Source of the DNA: Nemophila menziesii
Taxonomy: Eukaryota > Streptophyta > Magnoliopsida > Boraginales > Hydrophyllaceae
Direction of reading: 5' to 3'
Assembly (NCBI GenBank): GCA_029959085.1
Contig: JARWIR010000051.1
Span: 372,001 to 436,000, forward strand
Length of the DNA stretch: 64,000 nucleotides
A program made the position numbers and the translations under genes. The stretch's first letter is position 1. The number at the start of each line of letters is the position of its first letter. The notes under the pieces were generated by a model that had not been told where the DNA came from, did no database searches, and worked only from the letters and a program-made list of their open reading frames with translations. Below are positions 1 through 12,099 of the stretch, one piece after another.

Positions 1-1100
1 CAGATCTGTCGAGAGAGAAAGGGGAAGAGATTGGGTTTTTATGGTATTTTTTTAGTTGAATTCTAATTACTAGTTAGTAGAGGCTTTTATTTAATAAACA
101 AGCGTGTATTTGAGCCTTTATAACTCTTTTACCCATTTTATCAAGATGGTTTGACGAAAAAAAAAGATATTTTATCAAGATGCGTATGACAATAATTTTC
201 TCATTGATGGTAATAATTCTTTCGATACTGAAGAACTTTGCAATTTCTTCAATATTTAAAAGATATAAAATAGTAGGTATAAGGTTTAAATTTTTTAACT
301 AAATATATATAACCTAGTTTTGATTTACTTAAATATATGTATAAGAAAACTTGCATAATTTTTGTAAGATTAATCATGGTACGTGTAGGTTGAACCAGAC
401 TCATCCACATACCAAAAAATAAAAAATTATAACAATAATAATAACAATAATTTAAATTAGTTTTATTTAGGTAACATGATTTTTATATAAAGATTAATGA
501 CTTATAATGCCAATGATTTTCAAATATTAAAATTAGTATGCTAAATTTAAAATAACCTTCAATGTATTAAAAACATTTATTTATTATTTTTTTCACAAGA
601 CTTCTATCTTATATTTTAAAAATAAGTTAACTTGGTAAATTTATACATTTTTTTACTTTTATTTTGCAGGTATATTATTTCTGTCATCAATAATTACAAA
701 CAAAATCTAAATACATCCATCAACCTATACCTTTCCAACTACATAAGTTATTAAAAAATATAATATATTCAACAAGTAATATTGACCTTTCATCTAGAAA
801 TATTGATATCTTGGCTCACATTTCGGTCAAAGCGATTGTAGCCCCACTAAGACACCTTTTAATGTGTAAAACTTTTTATCTCGAAAATATTCTCATCCAT
901 TTTCATATTTTTTCAACAATTGGTTGGATCTTCAAGTTAATTTCCGCTATTGTTTTACTACCTTAAACAATTTCAAGAATGTCAAAGTAGAATAAGCTAC
1001 TCTACTAATTTCGACCAGTAGCTGATCTCATAGCAAAATCATGGTTCAAGTTTTTCCTTCAGTACTTGATTTGATTATGCATCTCCTTACAATCTTATGA
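1..1100. other. AT-rich intergenic DNA with a SINE tail remnant
   Basis: No coding region is supported here. Around 360-415 is a short stretch (TTAATCATGGTACGTGTAGG, then CATCCACATACCAAAAAAT) that resembles the 3' end of the SINE at 7203-7376. It is read as a truncated, diverged copy of that element. The remainder is low-complexity A/T-rich sequence with no motif I can name. Confidence 0.4.
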
Positions 1101-1125
1101 GTGATTTTAGCTTCTTAGTTTACAA

Positions 1126-4100
1126 CTATTGATGCAATGCCCTCCGCCTCCCGTTCCTTGGTAAATGGTGCTTCGTTGAGGTAAACAATTTCGGACTCAT
1201 CATTGAGAATTGTGTTCTTTTTTTTTTGCCTCCTTCCCGATTTTCAATTAAAATCTCCATACTTTTATCCACACCAAATGTTTCACCGAAGAGGTCATTG
1301 ATAAGAGCATTATCCCTATTATTAATTTCTTTCACGTTCCACCTTTTATTCTAAAAAAAGGCTTGCATCTTCGCTTTCCATATATGCCAAATCGTGCTCA
1401 AGATAAAAGCGGATATGACTTTCCTATCCCACCTATTATTGGCATAACAATTAATTGTCTTGGTAGTTTTCTCTTTAATAGTTCATGTGTAATTAAGATC
1501 GATCTTAATCTGCATAGCCCGTGATGCCCAAACTGCACATCTAAATAGGCATTTAAGGAAAAGGTGTTCAACTAATTCCTCGTCCATTTTACACCATTTA
1601 CAAATTGCGTTCTTGACACACTTTCATTGGCAAAGGTTGTTTTTTCATTGGGATTGCTCTACTACAAATTTTCCAGGAAAATATCCTATTTTCTTTCGAA
1701 CATTGGTATGCCAGACTATCTACCAAATCTCATTATTATTATCTTCAACCATCTTAGATGCTTGGGACTCATTCTCTATCTTTTATTGTGTTAGACAATG
1801 ATGACCTAATTTAGTAGTATACTTTTCCATCTTTGGTTTGAGGCTAAATAATTTTATCTTCTTTGCCAAGCTGCATAATCGCTATTCAAACAATCTCATT
1901 TGCCATACCTTGTGTGAAAATATTATTGATGATCTCTATGTTCCACCCGAGATATAGTTATTAAATAATCAAGCCACCAAATTAAGTGTACATCCATTGG
2001 GGTTTTCAATCTTGATATCTTTACCCGCCCATGAATGGTCCCAGAGATATTTGTTTTCAAACCATTACCAATTTGCCAGAGGCAATCATTTTTTCAGAAC
2101 TTGTAAACCCCTAAAAATAATTGCCCAACTTCAATATATCTTTTTAACCATTTTAACATCCCACATAGTAAAAATAGGATAATGTATACCTTTCAACACC
2201 TTAGCTACCAGCGAATCTGGGTTATTAACCAATCTACATGCCTAGTTGGCCAATAAATCGATATTCATTTTGTAAAATTCTTTGAAACCATTTCCTCCAA
2301 TTTATTTAGAACTTCCGATTTTCCTACAAGCGACCTAGTGGATTCTTTTCTTTTGGTAAGAATCCTACCAGAAAATTGCCACAAGACTAAACATCTAATT
2401 ACACAACGACTTTGGAAATTCAAAAATTGACCGAGCATAGTTAAGAATGGTCTGAAGGACTCTTTTAGCCAAAACTTCTTTACCTTCATTGGAAAATAGA
2501 TTAGATATCCAAATAGCTAATTAGCAGACTGTCTTTAATGTAGCTGAGTTTCTTCGTTTTAGATCTTCTTGGGTGTAAAGGGAATCCCCAAATACTTACC
2601 AAGTGAATTTGTGCTACCAATATTAAGAGTACTGGATACTTCCTTGATAATATATTCTGGTGTACCATTACTAAAAAATATTACCGATTTGTTAAAATTA
2701 ATATACTGTCTAGATGTTGGACTATATTTCATGACCATCAGTTTAGAAGCTTTAATTTCGTTTTCATTATTGTCCACAAAAAACAAGCCATCATCCCCAA
2801 AATGAAGGCGAGTAAGTTTTGGCAGTTTCTAGAAATGGAAATACCTTTAATATCCTCTTCTCTTCATTGATAATTAATTAGACCAATAAGTTCTTCTGTC
2901 ATAAGAAAAAAGAGCAACAGCGACAATTGATCACCTTGTCCGATTCCTTGTTTTGGTAAAAAAATTCTTGAGTCTCTTTCCATCAACCTTAATATGAAAC
3001 AAAACCCCAGGAAATGCATTTATAAATTTAATCTCTCCATTATTTGCAAAAACCCAATTTGTTGAGAATTTCAATTAAAAAATCTCAATTGACTTAATCG
3101 TACACCATGTTCACATCCAATTTGACAACATCGTAGTGTCTTTTGTATCTTCTTTTTTACTTTAAGAAATAGGAATATGATCATAAATGCTGCTCCCTTT
3201 GATAAATGGCAATTGAGTTGGTGAGAAATTTCACCCGCAAATCCATGAAATCGGTCCAAAATCTTTAACATATTCTAGAATCTCCCCTTTCGGTACCAAT
3301 TGATAAGAGTGTCATTAATTTTGTTGAGCAGAGTGCTATTCTTGAAAAAATCTATTACCAACACAAATATATCATCTTTTAATATATCCCATAACTCTTG
3401 GTAAAAATTCTCCAAAAGACTATATAGGCATGGGGTTTTTGATCCATACATACTAAAAACCGCATCTTTTCAAAGTCTGAAGTTTTAACCAGACTCTCAT
3501 TCGTTTAAATTTGTGGTCTTGTTTGGCGTGTGAATCGTAACCTCTTCAATTTCGGAGATTTGGTTACTTAAAAAAATGATTTTTGAAAAAATTGAAAATT
3601 ATTTGCTTAAATCGCTTGGGATCCTCAATCCAGGTATAAAATTGTCATCTTTAAGATTACATATACGTTTGATATTGCTTCTCATGATTGTCAAGGCATG
3701 AAAGAAAGTTTTGTTTTTTATCTCCCTTTTTTTATCAATAAATTTCTAGCCTTATCCCCCCAAAAAATCTTCCTCTTTGCTCTAAAGATCTTATAATTCT
3801 TTATTAATTTTGATTGCTAATTAATGATTCTGATCGGGCACTTGCTCATTCTGGATGTTGGTAAGAATCTTTTGGTATTCATAGATAAACTTCATGTTGC
3901 TCATAAATGTTTTCTCACTCCAACATGTGGGTCTTAAGCACGTCACCTCATTTTTTAGACAAAAATATTGAATATTCTCGATATTGTGTCCTTTATCCCA
4001 AGCTTTCTCGAACACCTCTCTACATTGTTGATTCTCCATTCATCTAGATTTAAACATGAAATACCTTTGGTTTTCACAAATTGTGATGTCCTTTTGTAAA

Positions 4101-4128
4101 ATAAGCAGCGAGTGATCCAAACCAAAAG
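1126..4128 (-). pseudogene. LINE (L1-type) reverse transcriptase to zinc-binding tail, decayed (LINE-A, 3' part)
   Basis: Read on the minus strand, this is the downstream half of a plant L1-type non-LTR retrotransposon ORF2. Entry from the endonuclease end is at 4128, in a LAFGLDHSLLIL stretch (endonuclease C-terminus). The EN-RT linker lies at 3821-4039. Reverse transcriptase pieces follow, with a GQGDQLS-like motif near 2930 and the catalytic box as HFGDDGLFF near 2790-2812 (FGDD instead of the usual FADD). A thumb segment reads SLGKYLGIPF near 2570-2600. Around 1550-1620 is the C-terminal zinc-binding segment CKWCKMDEELVEHLFLKC. Many frameshifts and stops make it non-functional. It continues upstream at 5667-6850 beyond an inserted solo LTR. 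Confidence 0.75.
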
Positions 4129-4133
4129 CTAGT

Positions 4134-5661
4134 TGGTCCCTCGAGCGTGATATAAAACCAACACAAGGAGGACTTGTTTACTCGCAAGTGTACGGGGGCA
4201 TTGACAAGTAATAAAGATAAGTACTGAGTTATATTGTCTCCATAGGGATTATCAAAATTATGATAATTGTGTTCGTGAGTACAATAGATTTAGTTGGGCG
4301 TAAGCATAAATGAAGGAAGAAATATTTGTTTGATTTTTATACTTTTAGGAAAGTAAAATGCAAATAATTAAAGATAAAATTGAAATAAACTAAAATAACA
4401 TGTCTTTATTATGATAATAATATGCTTTAGTATTGCTAGTAATTCCCAATGTTTATTAATTTGATGTTTCTAGAATATAAGGGTGAATTGGTTATTTTGT
4501 AGTACTCGGGATATAAGGGTAAATAAAAAGCTATCCTACGGTATTAAAGACCTCTCCCGAGTGACTCTGCAATACTTCCAGGTGATAATTAGTTTAAACC
4601 CTAATGACTACTCGGCTAGTCAAGACTTCCTGACTCAATAACGCACATCAAGCGTTTTATATACTAAGTCTGTAATTAATTCCCCCCAACTCCTGGACGA
4701 TAACTCAAATACTAACAATACCCACTATTTGGCCAGAATATGTATAGGAATTATTACAAACATATACTCAATATAAATAAACTCAATGTAAATATAATAT
4801 CCAAAATCAAAATAACATCAAAATAAATCAACTAAGGTTCATACATTTAGCAAACCTCAAGCAATGACATTTTAGTTCATATTGGAATAAGAAAAAATAA
4901 TGTATAAGAATGCAAGAATCGTGTCTAGAATACAAATTGGAATAAAGTTACTCTTTCGATTGATAAGAAACGGAACCCTGATGAGAAAGAATGGTTTGTG
5001 GAAACCCCTTCTTCTACTTCTCTTCTGCTCTTTGGCGCTCTGGATCTTAAAAATGAGTGAATAAAAAGAGGCAATGAACTATGAGCTGCAAAAATACTTA
5101 TATACTAGGCTAAAATTGTTTTTGGGACTGATGGGCTCACTTAGATGAGTTAAATTAGCCCAACCTGATATTAGCATAGTGATGGACTAGTTAGAGTCAC
5201 GGTGGAAGAAAATAGCATAACTTCTTCATCTCAACTCCAAATTGACTTTCGTCACTTATCACACGTCATTGATTTCAAGATCTATCAAAATAAAAATGAA
5301 TTAATTCTAAAGCTCTGGTAAATTAATTATGGGGATTGAATCAATATGACATTAAGATTTTGCCAGTAAATGCTCTAACTTTCCCAAAGTGACTTTAAGC
5401 TCATTTCACGCCTTGAATTGGGGTTTGACTTGAGTTCTTGACTTCTTCTCATCATCTTGTAATCTTTTGTTAAATATGTACACATTACACACTTAATACA
5501 CAATTAAGGCAAAAAGTCTCAATAAATAGAAATATGTCCAAAATGAGAATGAAAAGTAGAATATGTCGAATATTAGGGAAAAGTCCCTCACTTAGGCCCA
5601 ATAAACCCTCAAAAGGATGTCTCGTGGATAGATTAACCTGTCACAAAAAAGGAGAAAATCA
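4134..5661 (-). repeat. Solo LTR (Athila/Tat-type family) inserted in LINE-A
   Basis: On the minus strand the LTR starts TGATTTTCTCC (5661) and ends near GGGACCA (4134), the family's TG...CA ends, and is about 1.53 kb long. Its interior matches the LTR fragment at 23195 (both read GGNCCTAAGTGAGGGA, then a CCTAATATT block). The flanks are LINE-A endonuclease sequence that joins up when the LTR is removed (VLKVA / LAFGLD). The five flanking bases, TTTAG and ACTAG on the minus strand, look like a decayed target duplication with two mismatches. No internal retroviral-type sequence remains, as expected after LTR-LTR recombination. Confidence 0.75.
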
Positions 5662-5666
5662 CTAAA

Positions 5667-6850
5667 GCAACTTTTAAGACCGAGTTTGGGTAAAGATTGG
5701 TCCAATTATCCGTAGCTAGCACCCTGTCCAGTCTTTCCTTCACATGTTCTTTTGTTATTACACGTATAAAAATAACCCTTCACGGAATGTCAACATGATC
5801 CTTAAAATTCGTTAAATTGTATAATTATTTCCATATCATGAGGAAGGTTACCTTGTTTTTCCAAAACTTTTGCGATAACATTATAATCACCAATGAATAA
5901 GACCAGTTCCTCAATTGAAGATTTCCATGAAGCCAGACTATACCAAATCTTTTGCCTCTTTCTTTATTTGTTGAAGCGTGAACATAGACAATATACCACA
6001 AAACATTACTAGATTCATCAATTTTTCCAGTTACAAAAGAAGCATTCAAGATGACTGCTCTAAGATTGACATAATCTTTCCAGTCTAGTAGAATTCCCCC
6101 GAGTCTAAACGCTCTTCCCCTGGGGTCAACTATGTGGAAATTTTTGAACAATTTCAAGTGACTATAAGATTTTAGATATTTTTTTCATAATTCTAGATTC
6201 AAGCAAACATTGAATAGAGTCATCATACTTAGACTTGAGGGTCCTAAATATTTTTTGGTCAACGGTGCCCTTGCTCCTTGACTATTCCAAACAAGTAAGC
6301 GATCCATAAAACCTAACCACTTTTGATTACTAATCGTCGTCCTTATATTGATTAGGACAATACTTTCCTTCACATGATTCTCCGGGGGTACTCGCATCAT
6401 TTTCAATACTACTATCACTTCCCTCATATCCACGTAAATGAACATTACAATCAACACCGCTACAATTATAGATCTTCCTCTGGTCTGGCACACCCTCTTT
6501 AGATCCATATTTTCTATTGCCGGTCAAATTTTCTTTCCCAAACACTTGATGTTACACTTCACAAAATCTCATGTAGAGGTCCTCCATAAACATTTGCATC
6601 TCGTTAATCCTTCTCCCCATGATATTAAATTCTTTTTGTTGATATTTCTCAACCTTAGATTGCCCATCCAAGTAGCTCGACGATGTTTTCCACTTAAGGT
6701 TCCTTGGCCACAAGAATTGGTACATAACTCTTCTTCTCGAATTTCTATACCATCTTTGATCGAAATCTTTGTCTTGCCTCTCGTGACTACTAATCCATAT
6801 CAATTTTCACACTCTTTAGTCAAGAGAGGTACAAGGCTTACATAGGTTGA
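5667..6850 (-). pseudogene. LINE-A ORF1 end and endonuclease domain, decayed
   Basis: Minus-strand upstream part of LINE-A. A start-of-endonuclease motif LLVWNSQGARAPLTKKYL lies near 6230-6310. A GGILLDWKD block and YVHASTNKERGKRFG follow around 5930-6110, then a GDxNVIA-like motif in a shifted frame near 5850-5890. These match the order of an apurinic-type LINE endonuclease. The stretch 6330-6850 is probably the C-terminal part of ORF1, but no zinc knuckle could be read there. Several frame changes are needed, so it is a relic. Confidence 0.65.
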
Positions 6851-6859
6851 TCATATGTT

Positions 6860-7190
6860 AGTTCTTATCAAATTCTAGGGTTTATATATACCCTAATTTG
6901 ATAGCGTAATCTTCATTCCCTCCAAGGGGCCATGGTCTTTGGTTGGGCATGGTAGGGAAGCGGGATGGCCATGATCTCATTTGCACTAAGGTTATCCATA
7001 ACTTTACAAACTTGATCCCAATTTCAAGCTTTAGTATTTAGAACAATGAGGTTTGTGACCTTTATAAATAGATTGGGAATGTTTGCCGAGGCTGGTCTCA
7101 TTCCCACCAATTGTTGTGTCATATGAAATCTTTTCCTTTTTGATACTTTTGCATATCCAATATATGTGTTTGTCGATCAAAACATCTCAA
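6860..7190. other. Unassigned sequence between LINE-A and SINE
   Basis: Slightly GC-richer than its surroundings (for example CAAGGGGCCATGGTC near 6919). It may be the 5' leader of LINE-A on the minus strand, since plant L1 leaders sit just upstream of ORF1. No ORF or motif confirms this. Confidence 0.25.
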
Positions 7191-7202
7191 CAAGAGTATA
7201 AC

Positions 7203-7376
7203 GGGGAATCCCCTCCCTAACGGGTGTGAAGTGAGAGGTACAATGTTCAAAATCCTCCCTTAACAGGGGTAGCCTAGTTCAGATGTACCTGGGATATACA
7301 GAAGGAGGCTTGCATATTCCTGTGGGTTTAGTCGTGGTGTGTGCAAGTTGTCCAAGACCACCCACATACCCCAAAA
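7203..7376 (+). mobile_element. SINE-like element with 11-bp target duplication
   Basis: A 174-bp insert flanked by perfect direct repeats AAGAGTATAAC at 7192-7202 and 7377-7387. The 3' end is ACCCACATACCCC followed by an A-run, and the body includes GGGTTTAGTCGTGGTGTGTG, resembling plant SINE tails. A degenerate box B-like stretch (AATGTTCAAAATCCT, about 7242-7256) suggests tRNA ancestry, but box A is not clear. It has no coding capacity and would depend on LINE machinery. A tail fragment of the same type is at about 360-415. Confidence 0.7.
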
Positions 7377-7571
7377 AAGAGTATAACACGGGAAAAAAAA
7401 ATCTTTCAAGTTATATGCATAACTAGGGTTTATGGATTCTCATGAATATGTCAAACTTTTTAGGCTACTAGCGCTAAATTATATATTTTGAAATCTTTGA
7501 TCCCTAATATCTATCGAGTTGAGATTTCATTAAATAATACGTCTTGAAGCTTACACAATGATCTTAGAATA

Positions 7572-7684
7572 CAACCAGTTGGAGTTAGCTCAACTGATTA
7601 GAGTCTTAATTTTCTTTTTAAGCGCAGGTTCGAACCGAGTCAATAACTCTGAGTCCAAAATGACTTCCCAATGTATTAAAGAAA
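7572..7684 (+). mobile_element. tRNA-derived SINE with 11-bp target duplication
   Basis: A 113-bp insert between perfect direct repeats ATCTTAGAATA at 7561-7571 and 7685-7695. It contains a polymerase III box A-like stretch (TTAGCTCAACTGATTAGAG) and a near-canonical box B (GGTTCGAACC). The tail ACTCTGAGTCCAAAATGACT is shared with the minus-strand SINE at 26483-26606, so the two belong to one family. The cloverleaf region is incomplete, so it is not a functional tRNA gene. Confidence 0.85.
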
Positions 7685-7699
7685 ATCTTAGAATATATT

Positions 7700-8540
7700 T
7701 AACATTGACGTTAATTCGCCATCCTATATATTTTGTTCGAGAAAAATAACTTTTTAAAAATAATTACAAATTTTGTGTTGTAATATATTTTAACACTGAA
7801 AAACAATTTCCTTTTCTATTATATTAGTTGAATATTCAATCTATATTATTTGATTATTCAAAAATAACAATAATATTATTCAAAATCATATCCCTTAATA
7901 TATGATATGATTTGATACTGTAAATTAATTTATTTTTCAGTCAAATTCTAATTTTAATTTCAATCAAATCTCTTTAAATTAATAGTACTTAATATATTTT
8001 CATAACATAAATATAATTTGACATTATAAATTAATTTATTTCTTCAATCAAATAATAAATTTACTTTCGATCAAATCTCTCCAAATAATAGTGGTATATC
8101 ATAACTCCAAAAATAGTACAATATAATTTAGGATATAAGATATTTGTTCAACAAAGACATGTCATCAAGTGTAAGAGTTATAATATTCTATTGCATACTC
8201 TATCCACAAAATGATACATACGTTACTTTTGACTTATTTGTCCACCATTAGATAAAATATTTTATAAAGCCCATAAGATTCAATGTATTTTAATGGGGAT
8301 AATACAAACATTATCCAACTTATAGGAAAAGCTATAAAGTAGTCTCCTATTTTTGTTTTGGGTGGAATTATACTAGTTACTATTAACGTAGAATATATGA
8401 TAACTATGAGATTAAATATTATTTAAGTAGTAAACGTTTCACTGTTATTAAATTATTAGAAAACTTAAAGAAGGAAAAAATTATTTATTTGTGGTAAATC
8501 AAGAATTAGAAATTAAGTGATTTTCAATCTTGACCGTAGA
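7700..8540. other. AT-rich upstream region of the TPS11-like gene
   Basis: No ORF is supported. It is A/T-rich sequence between the SINE and the TPS11-like gene and probably contains upstream promoter sequence. No specific transcription-factor site can be called with confidence. Confidence 0.4.
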
Positions 8541-8543
8541 AAA

Positions 8544-8557
8544 TTAAATATATATTA
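8544..8557 (+). promoter_or_regulatory. Candidate TATA box of the TPS11-like gene
   Basis: The sequence TTAAATATATATTA lies about 290 bp upstream of the ATG and just upstream of a pyrimidine-rich stretch (CGGTCCTCTTCCTTCG) where transcription could begin. Placement is inferred from spacing only; other A/T-rich candidates exist nearby. Confidence 0.3.
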
Positions 8558-8637
8558 CGATAAATAAACAAAAATGGTAAGTAAGTAATTAAGTCGGTCC
8601 TCTTCCTTCGTTCTTATCCTTCATCACATTCCTTGTA

Positions 8638-8640
<3 letters not shown>

Positions 8641-8676
<36 letters not shown>
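8641..8676. repeat. (CT)18 microsatellite in the TPS11-like 5' leader
   Basis: A pure CT run of about 18 units lies about 165 bp before the start codon, probably inside the 5' untranslated leader. CT/GA tracts are common near plant transcription starts and can be polymorphic. No regulatory effect is shown here. Confidence 0.8.
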
Positions 8677-8678
<2 letters not shown>

Positions 8679-8842
8679 ATATATATCTTCATAATCAATT
8701 CATTTCGTATTTATGTTTTTTCCAATCTTTTTCTCAATGCTTATCTTCTTATATACACATATATAATAGATCATTAACCTTTTCAAGAATATATTTACAC
8801 CCATTTCATACCCTTTCATACCCTTTCTTATACTAATACACC

Positions 8843-11565
8843 ATGTTTTCAAGATCTTGTTTTAATCTATTAAATCTTGATGATTATTCAATCAATATTG
8901 ATCGAACAAGGCTACCAAGAGTCATGAATGTTCCTGGGATTATCTCAGATTATGATGATGAAAATAATACCAACACAAATAAAATCAACAATGGTGAAAT
9001 CGAAAACGAAAACTCTGTTTCTTCAGTGAAACAATCAGCGAGAAGGATCATTGTAGCGAATCAATTACCATTAAAATCATACAAAGATGATGAAACGCAA
9101 AAATGGTGTTTCGATTGGGACGAGGATGCTTTAGTTTTACAGCTTAAAGATGGATTCTCACCTGAAATTGAAGTCTTCTATATCGGGTGTTTAAAAATCG
9201 ATGAAACTCTCGATCAAACACAACAAGATGAAATTGCGCAATTATTACTAGATAAGTTCAAATGTGTCCCAACTTTTTTATCATTTGATTTACTTACTAA
9301 ATACTATCATGGTTTCTGTAAGCATTATTTATGGCCTTTATTTCATTATATGTTACCCATGACACCATTTCATGGTGTTCGATTCGATAAATCTATGTGG
9401 CAAGGTTATGTTCAAGCAAACAAAGTTTTCGCAGATAAAATAATGGAAATTATCAACCCAGAAGAAGATTACGTTTGGATTCATGATTATCATTTAATGG
9501 TATTACCCACTTTCTTACGTAAACGCTTCCACAGAATTAAACTAGGGTTCTTCCTTCATAGTCCTTTCCCTTCATCAGAAATTTACCGTACATTACCTGT
9601 TCGTGAAGAGATTTTACGAGGTTTATTAAACTGTGATCTAGTTGGATTTCATACATTCGATTACGCAAGACATTTCTTATCTTGTTGTAGTAGAATGTTA
9701 GGTCTTGATTATCAATCAAAACGTGGCTACATTGGATTGGATTATTACGGACGAACCGTAAGTATTAAAATCTCACCCGTGGGTATTCATATGGGTCAAC
9801 TTCAGACAGTAATTTCTCAACAAGAAACTAAAGAAAAAATCGAGAAATTAAAATCAAAATATTCAGATAAAATCGTTTTATTAGGTGTAGACGATATGGA
9901 TATGTTTAAAGGCGTAAGTTTAAAGTTTCAAGCTTTAGGTCAATGTTTAGATCGAAACCCTAATCATAGAGGAAAAGTCGTATTAATTCAAATCATTAAT
10001 CCAGCTCGTAGCAGAGGTAACGATATTCAAGAAGTTCAAAACGAAATTATCTCAGTTAAAAACGAGATTAACCGTAAATACGGTTTTCCCGGTTACGAGC
10101 CCATCGTTTGTATAACCGGGCCTGGGCCCGGACCCGTTTCAACAGTTGATAAAGTCGCGTATTATGCTATAGCGGAGTGTGTAGTGGTTAACGCAGTTAG
10201 AGATGGTATGAATTTAGTTCCGTATAGGTACACAGTTTCAAGACAAGGTTTAGAAGATTCTGGAACAAAAAAGAAGAGTGTGATTATTGTATCGGAATTT
10301 ATCGGGTGTTCACCTTCTTTAAGCGGAGCTATTCGGGTCAACCCGTGGAATATCGAAAGTGTAGCGGAAGCTATGGATAGTGCGATAGAGATGTCTGATT
10401 CTGAAAAGGAATTAAGACATGAAAAACATCATAAATACGTAGCGTCACATGATGTAGCGTATTGGACAAAAAGTTTCGATCAGGATTTAACTCGAGCATG
10501 TAGTGAGCATTATTTAAAAAGATGTTGGGGTACTGGTTTTGGTTTACAGTTTCGTGTTGTAGCTTTGGGACCCAATTTTAGAAGACTTTCTGTTGAGCAT
10601 ATACTTCCGGGTTATAATACGAGTAATAACCGTTTGATTTTACTTGATTATGATGGTACTATGATGGCTCATGATCGTGTTGGAAAAAGTCCAACTAATG
10701 AAGTTATCGAGGTTTTAAATGGTTTATGTAATGATCCGAAGAATGTTGTGTTTATTGTTAGTGGTAGAGGAAAAGATTCTCTTAGTAATTGGTTTCAACC
10801 TTGCGAGAATCTCGGTTTATCTGCTGAACATGGTTATTTTACAAGGTACGTACGAATTACGATTCTCTTTTTTTTTTTTTTTTAAATTTATTTAAAAAAA
10901 TGTGTTTATTCCGATTATACCCCTAGGTGGAGACGAGATAGAGAATGGGAAAGGAGTAAATTAAAAGTGGATATGGATTGGAAAAAAATGGCTATACCAG
11001 TAATGGAACATTATAGAGAAGCTACAGATGGATCAACTATTGAAGAGAAAGAAAGTGCAATTGTATGGCATCATCAGGAAGCTGACCCTAATTTTGGAGC
11101 GTGGCAAGCTAAGGAGCTTCTAGATCATTTAGAAAGTGTACTAGCTAATGAACCTGTTGTGGTGAAACGTGGTCAACATATTGTCGAAGTTAAACCACAG
11201 GTATTCATATTTTTATTTTTATTTTTTTTATGGCCGATTCGTATAATATTGATTTTTTTTTGTAGGGAGTGAGTAAAGGATTAGTAGTGGAGAGAGTAAC
11301 GGAGGTGATGAAAAATGAAGGGAAAATAGTGGATTTTGTGTTGTGTATAGGAGATGATAGGTCAGACGAGGATATGTTTGAGAGTATAACGAGTAATCAA
11401 AGTTTGTTAGGTAATGCGAAAGTGTTTGCGTGTACGGTTGGACAAAAACCAAGTATGGCGAAATATTATTTGGATGATACAAGTGAAGTTATTAATATGT
11501 TACAAGGACTTGCTGAAGCTTCTTCGAATGTTGAAGGGGAAAAAAAGAATTTGGGTGAAGAATAA
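8843..11565 (+). CDS. TPS11: Class II trehalose-6-phosphate synthase-like protein, TPS11 type
   Basis: Three exons, 8843-10845, 10927-11200 and 11266-11565, with GT-AG introns of 81 and 65 bp, give an intact 858-residue protein, the usual class II length. The N-terminal glycosyltransferase-20 domain runs from RRIIVANQLPL (67-77) to about 560 and keeps HDYH (214-217) and RDGMNLVP (453-460). The C-terminal phosphatase-like domain has LLDYDGTM (600-607), SGRGKD (640-645) and GDDRSDEDMF (788-797). Where E. coli OtsA has the UDP-glucose-contacting arginine of ERLDYSKG, this protein has DDMDMFKG (350-357). This R-to-D change is typical of plant class II members, which generally lack measurable synthase activity and are thought to be regulatory. 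Wording such as LNCDLVGFHTFDYARH and GPVSTVDKVAYYAI agrees best with the recalled TPS11 sequence. An extra GPGP sits at 426-429. Confidence 0.93.
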
Positions 11566-12099
11566 TTTATTGTTGTTAGTGGGTTTTTAGTAGTGGGTGG
11601 TTGGTTGGTTAGGAGGAGAAGTTAATACACAGTTTTGTACAGAAGATGAATTACTTAGTGTTTTTTTCTTTTTTTTAACTTGTGATTGAAGGTTTTGTTG
11701 CAAGTTTAAATAATTTGGTTGGCTAGATTATCCTCTTGGTTTTTTTTTTTTTAATATAGCCTTCTTTAATAAGGAATTTCCTTTTGTGATTGTTGAATTT
11801 GCGTATTTTGTTTTTGAGACTAAAAATGATAATATCTTTAATGGGATATGTGAAAGATGTGGATTTTGAATTGGAATAAACACTAAAGATAAGGGTTCTG
11901 AATTGGAATAACGACTAAAAAAAATGAAATCTCAAATAAAATCCCTTAGGCCAAAGAAATGAAACGAATAAATGTTCTTTACGTCTCATATACATAGAAC
12001 CAAAATATACTTTGTAATTTCACAATTTGATTATAGAAAAATGAATTTTAAAGAGTTCTTCAATAAATTGTGGTCAGTTACTGGGAAAACTGATGTGAT
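11566..12099. other. Shared 3' flank of two convergent genes
   Basis: The stop codons of the TPS11-like gene (+) and the light-harvesting-like gene (-) are 534 bp apart, tail to tail. The stretch must hold both 3' untranslated regions, which could overlap. It has T-runs and AATAAA-like motifs, but no poly(A) site can be fixed. Confidence 0.5.

Noticed and set aside
7572..7684. tRNA gene
   Set aside because: Boxes A and B are present, but the acceptor stem and a full cloverleaf cannot be built, and exact target duplications flank a SINE-type tail.
8633..8836. Upstream ORF in the TPS11-like leader
   Set aside because: The frame begins with TTG rather than ATG and is a translation of the CT repeat; nothing supports translation.
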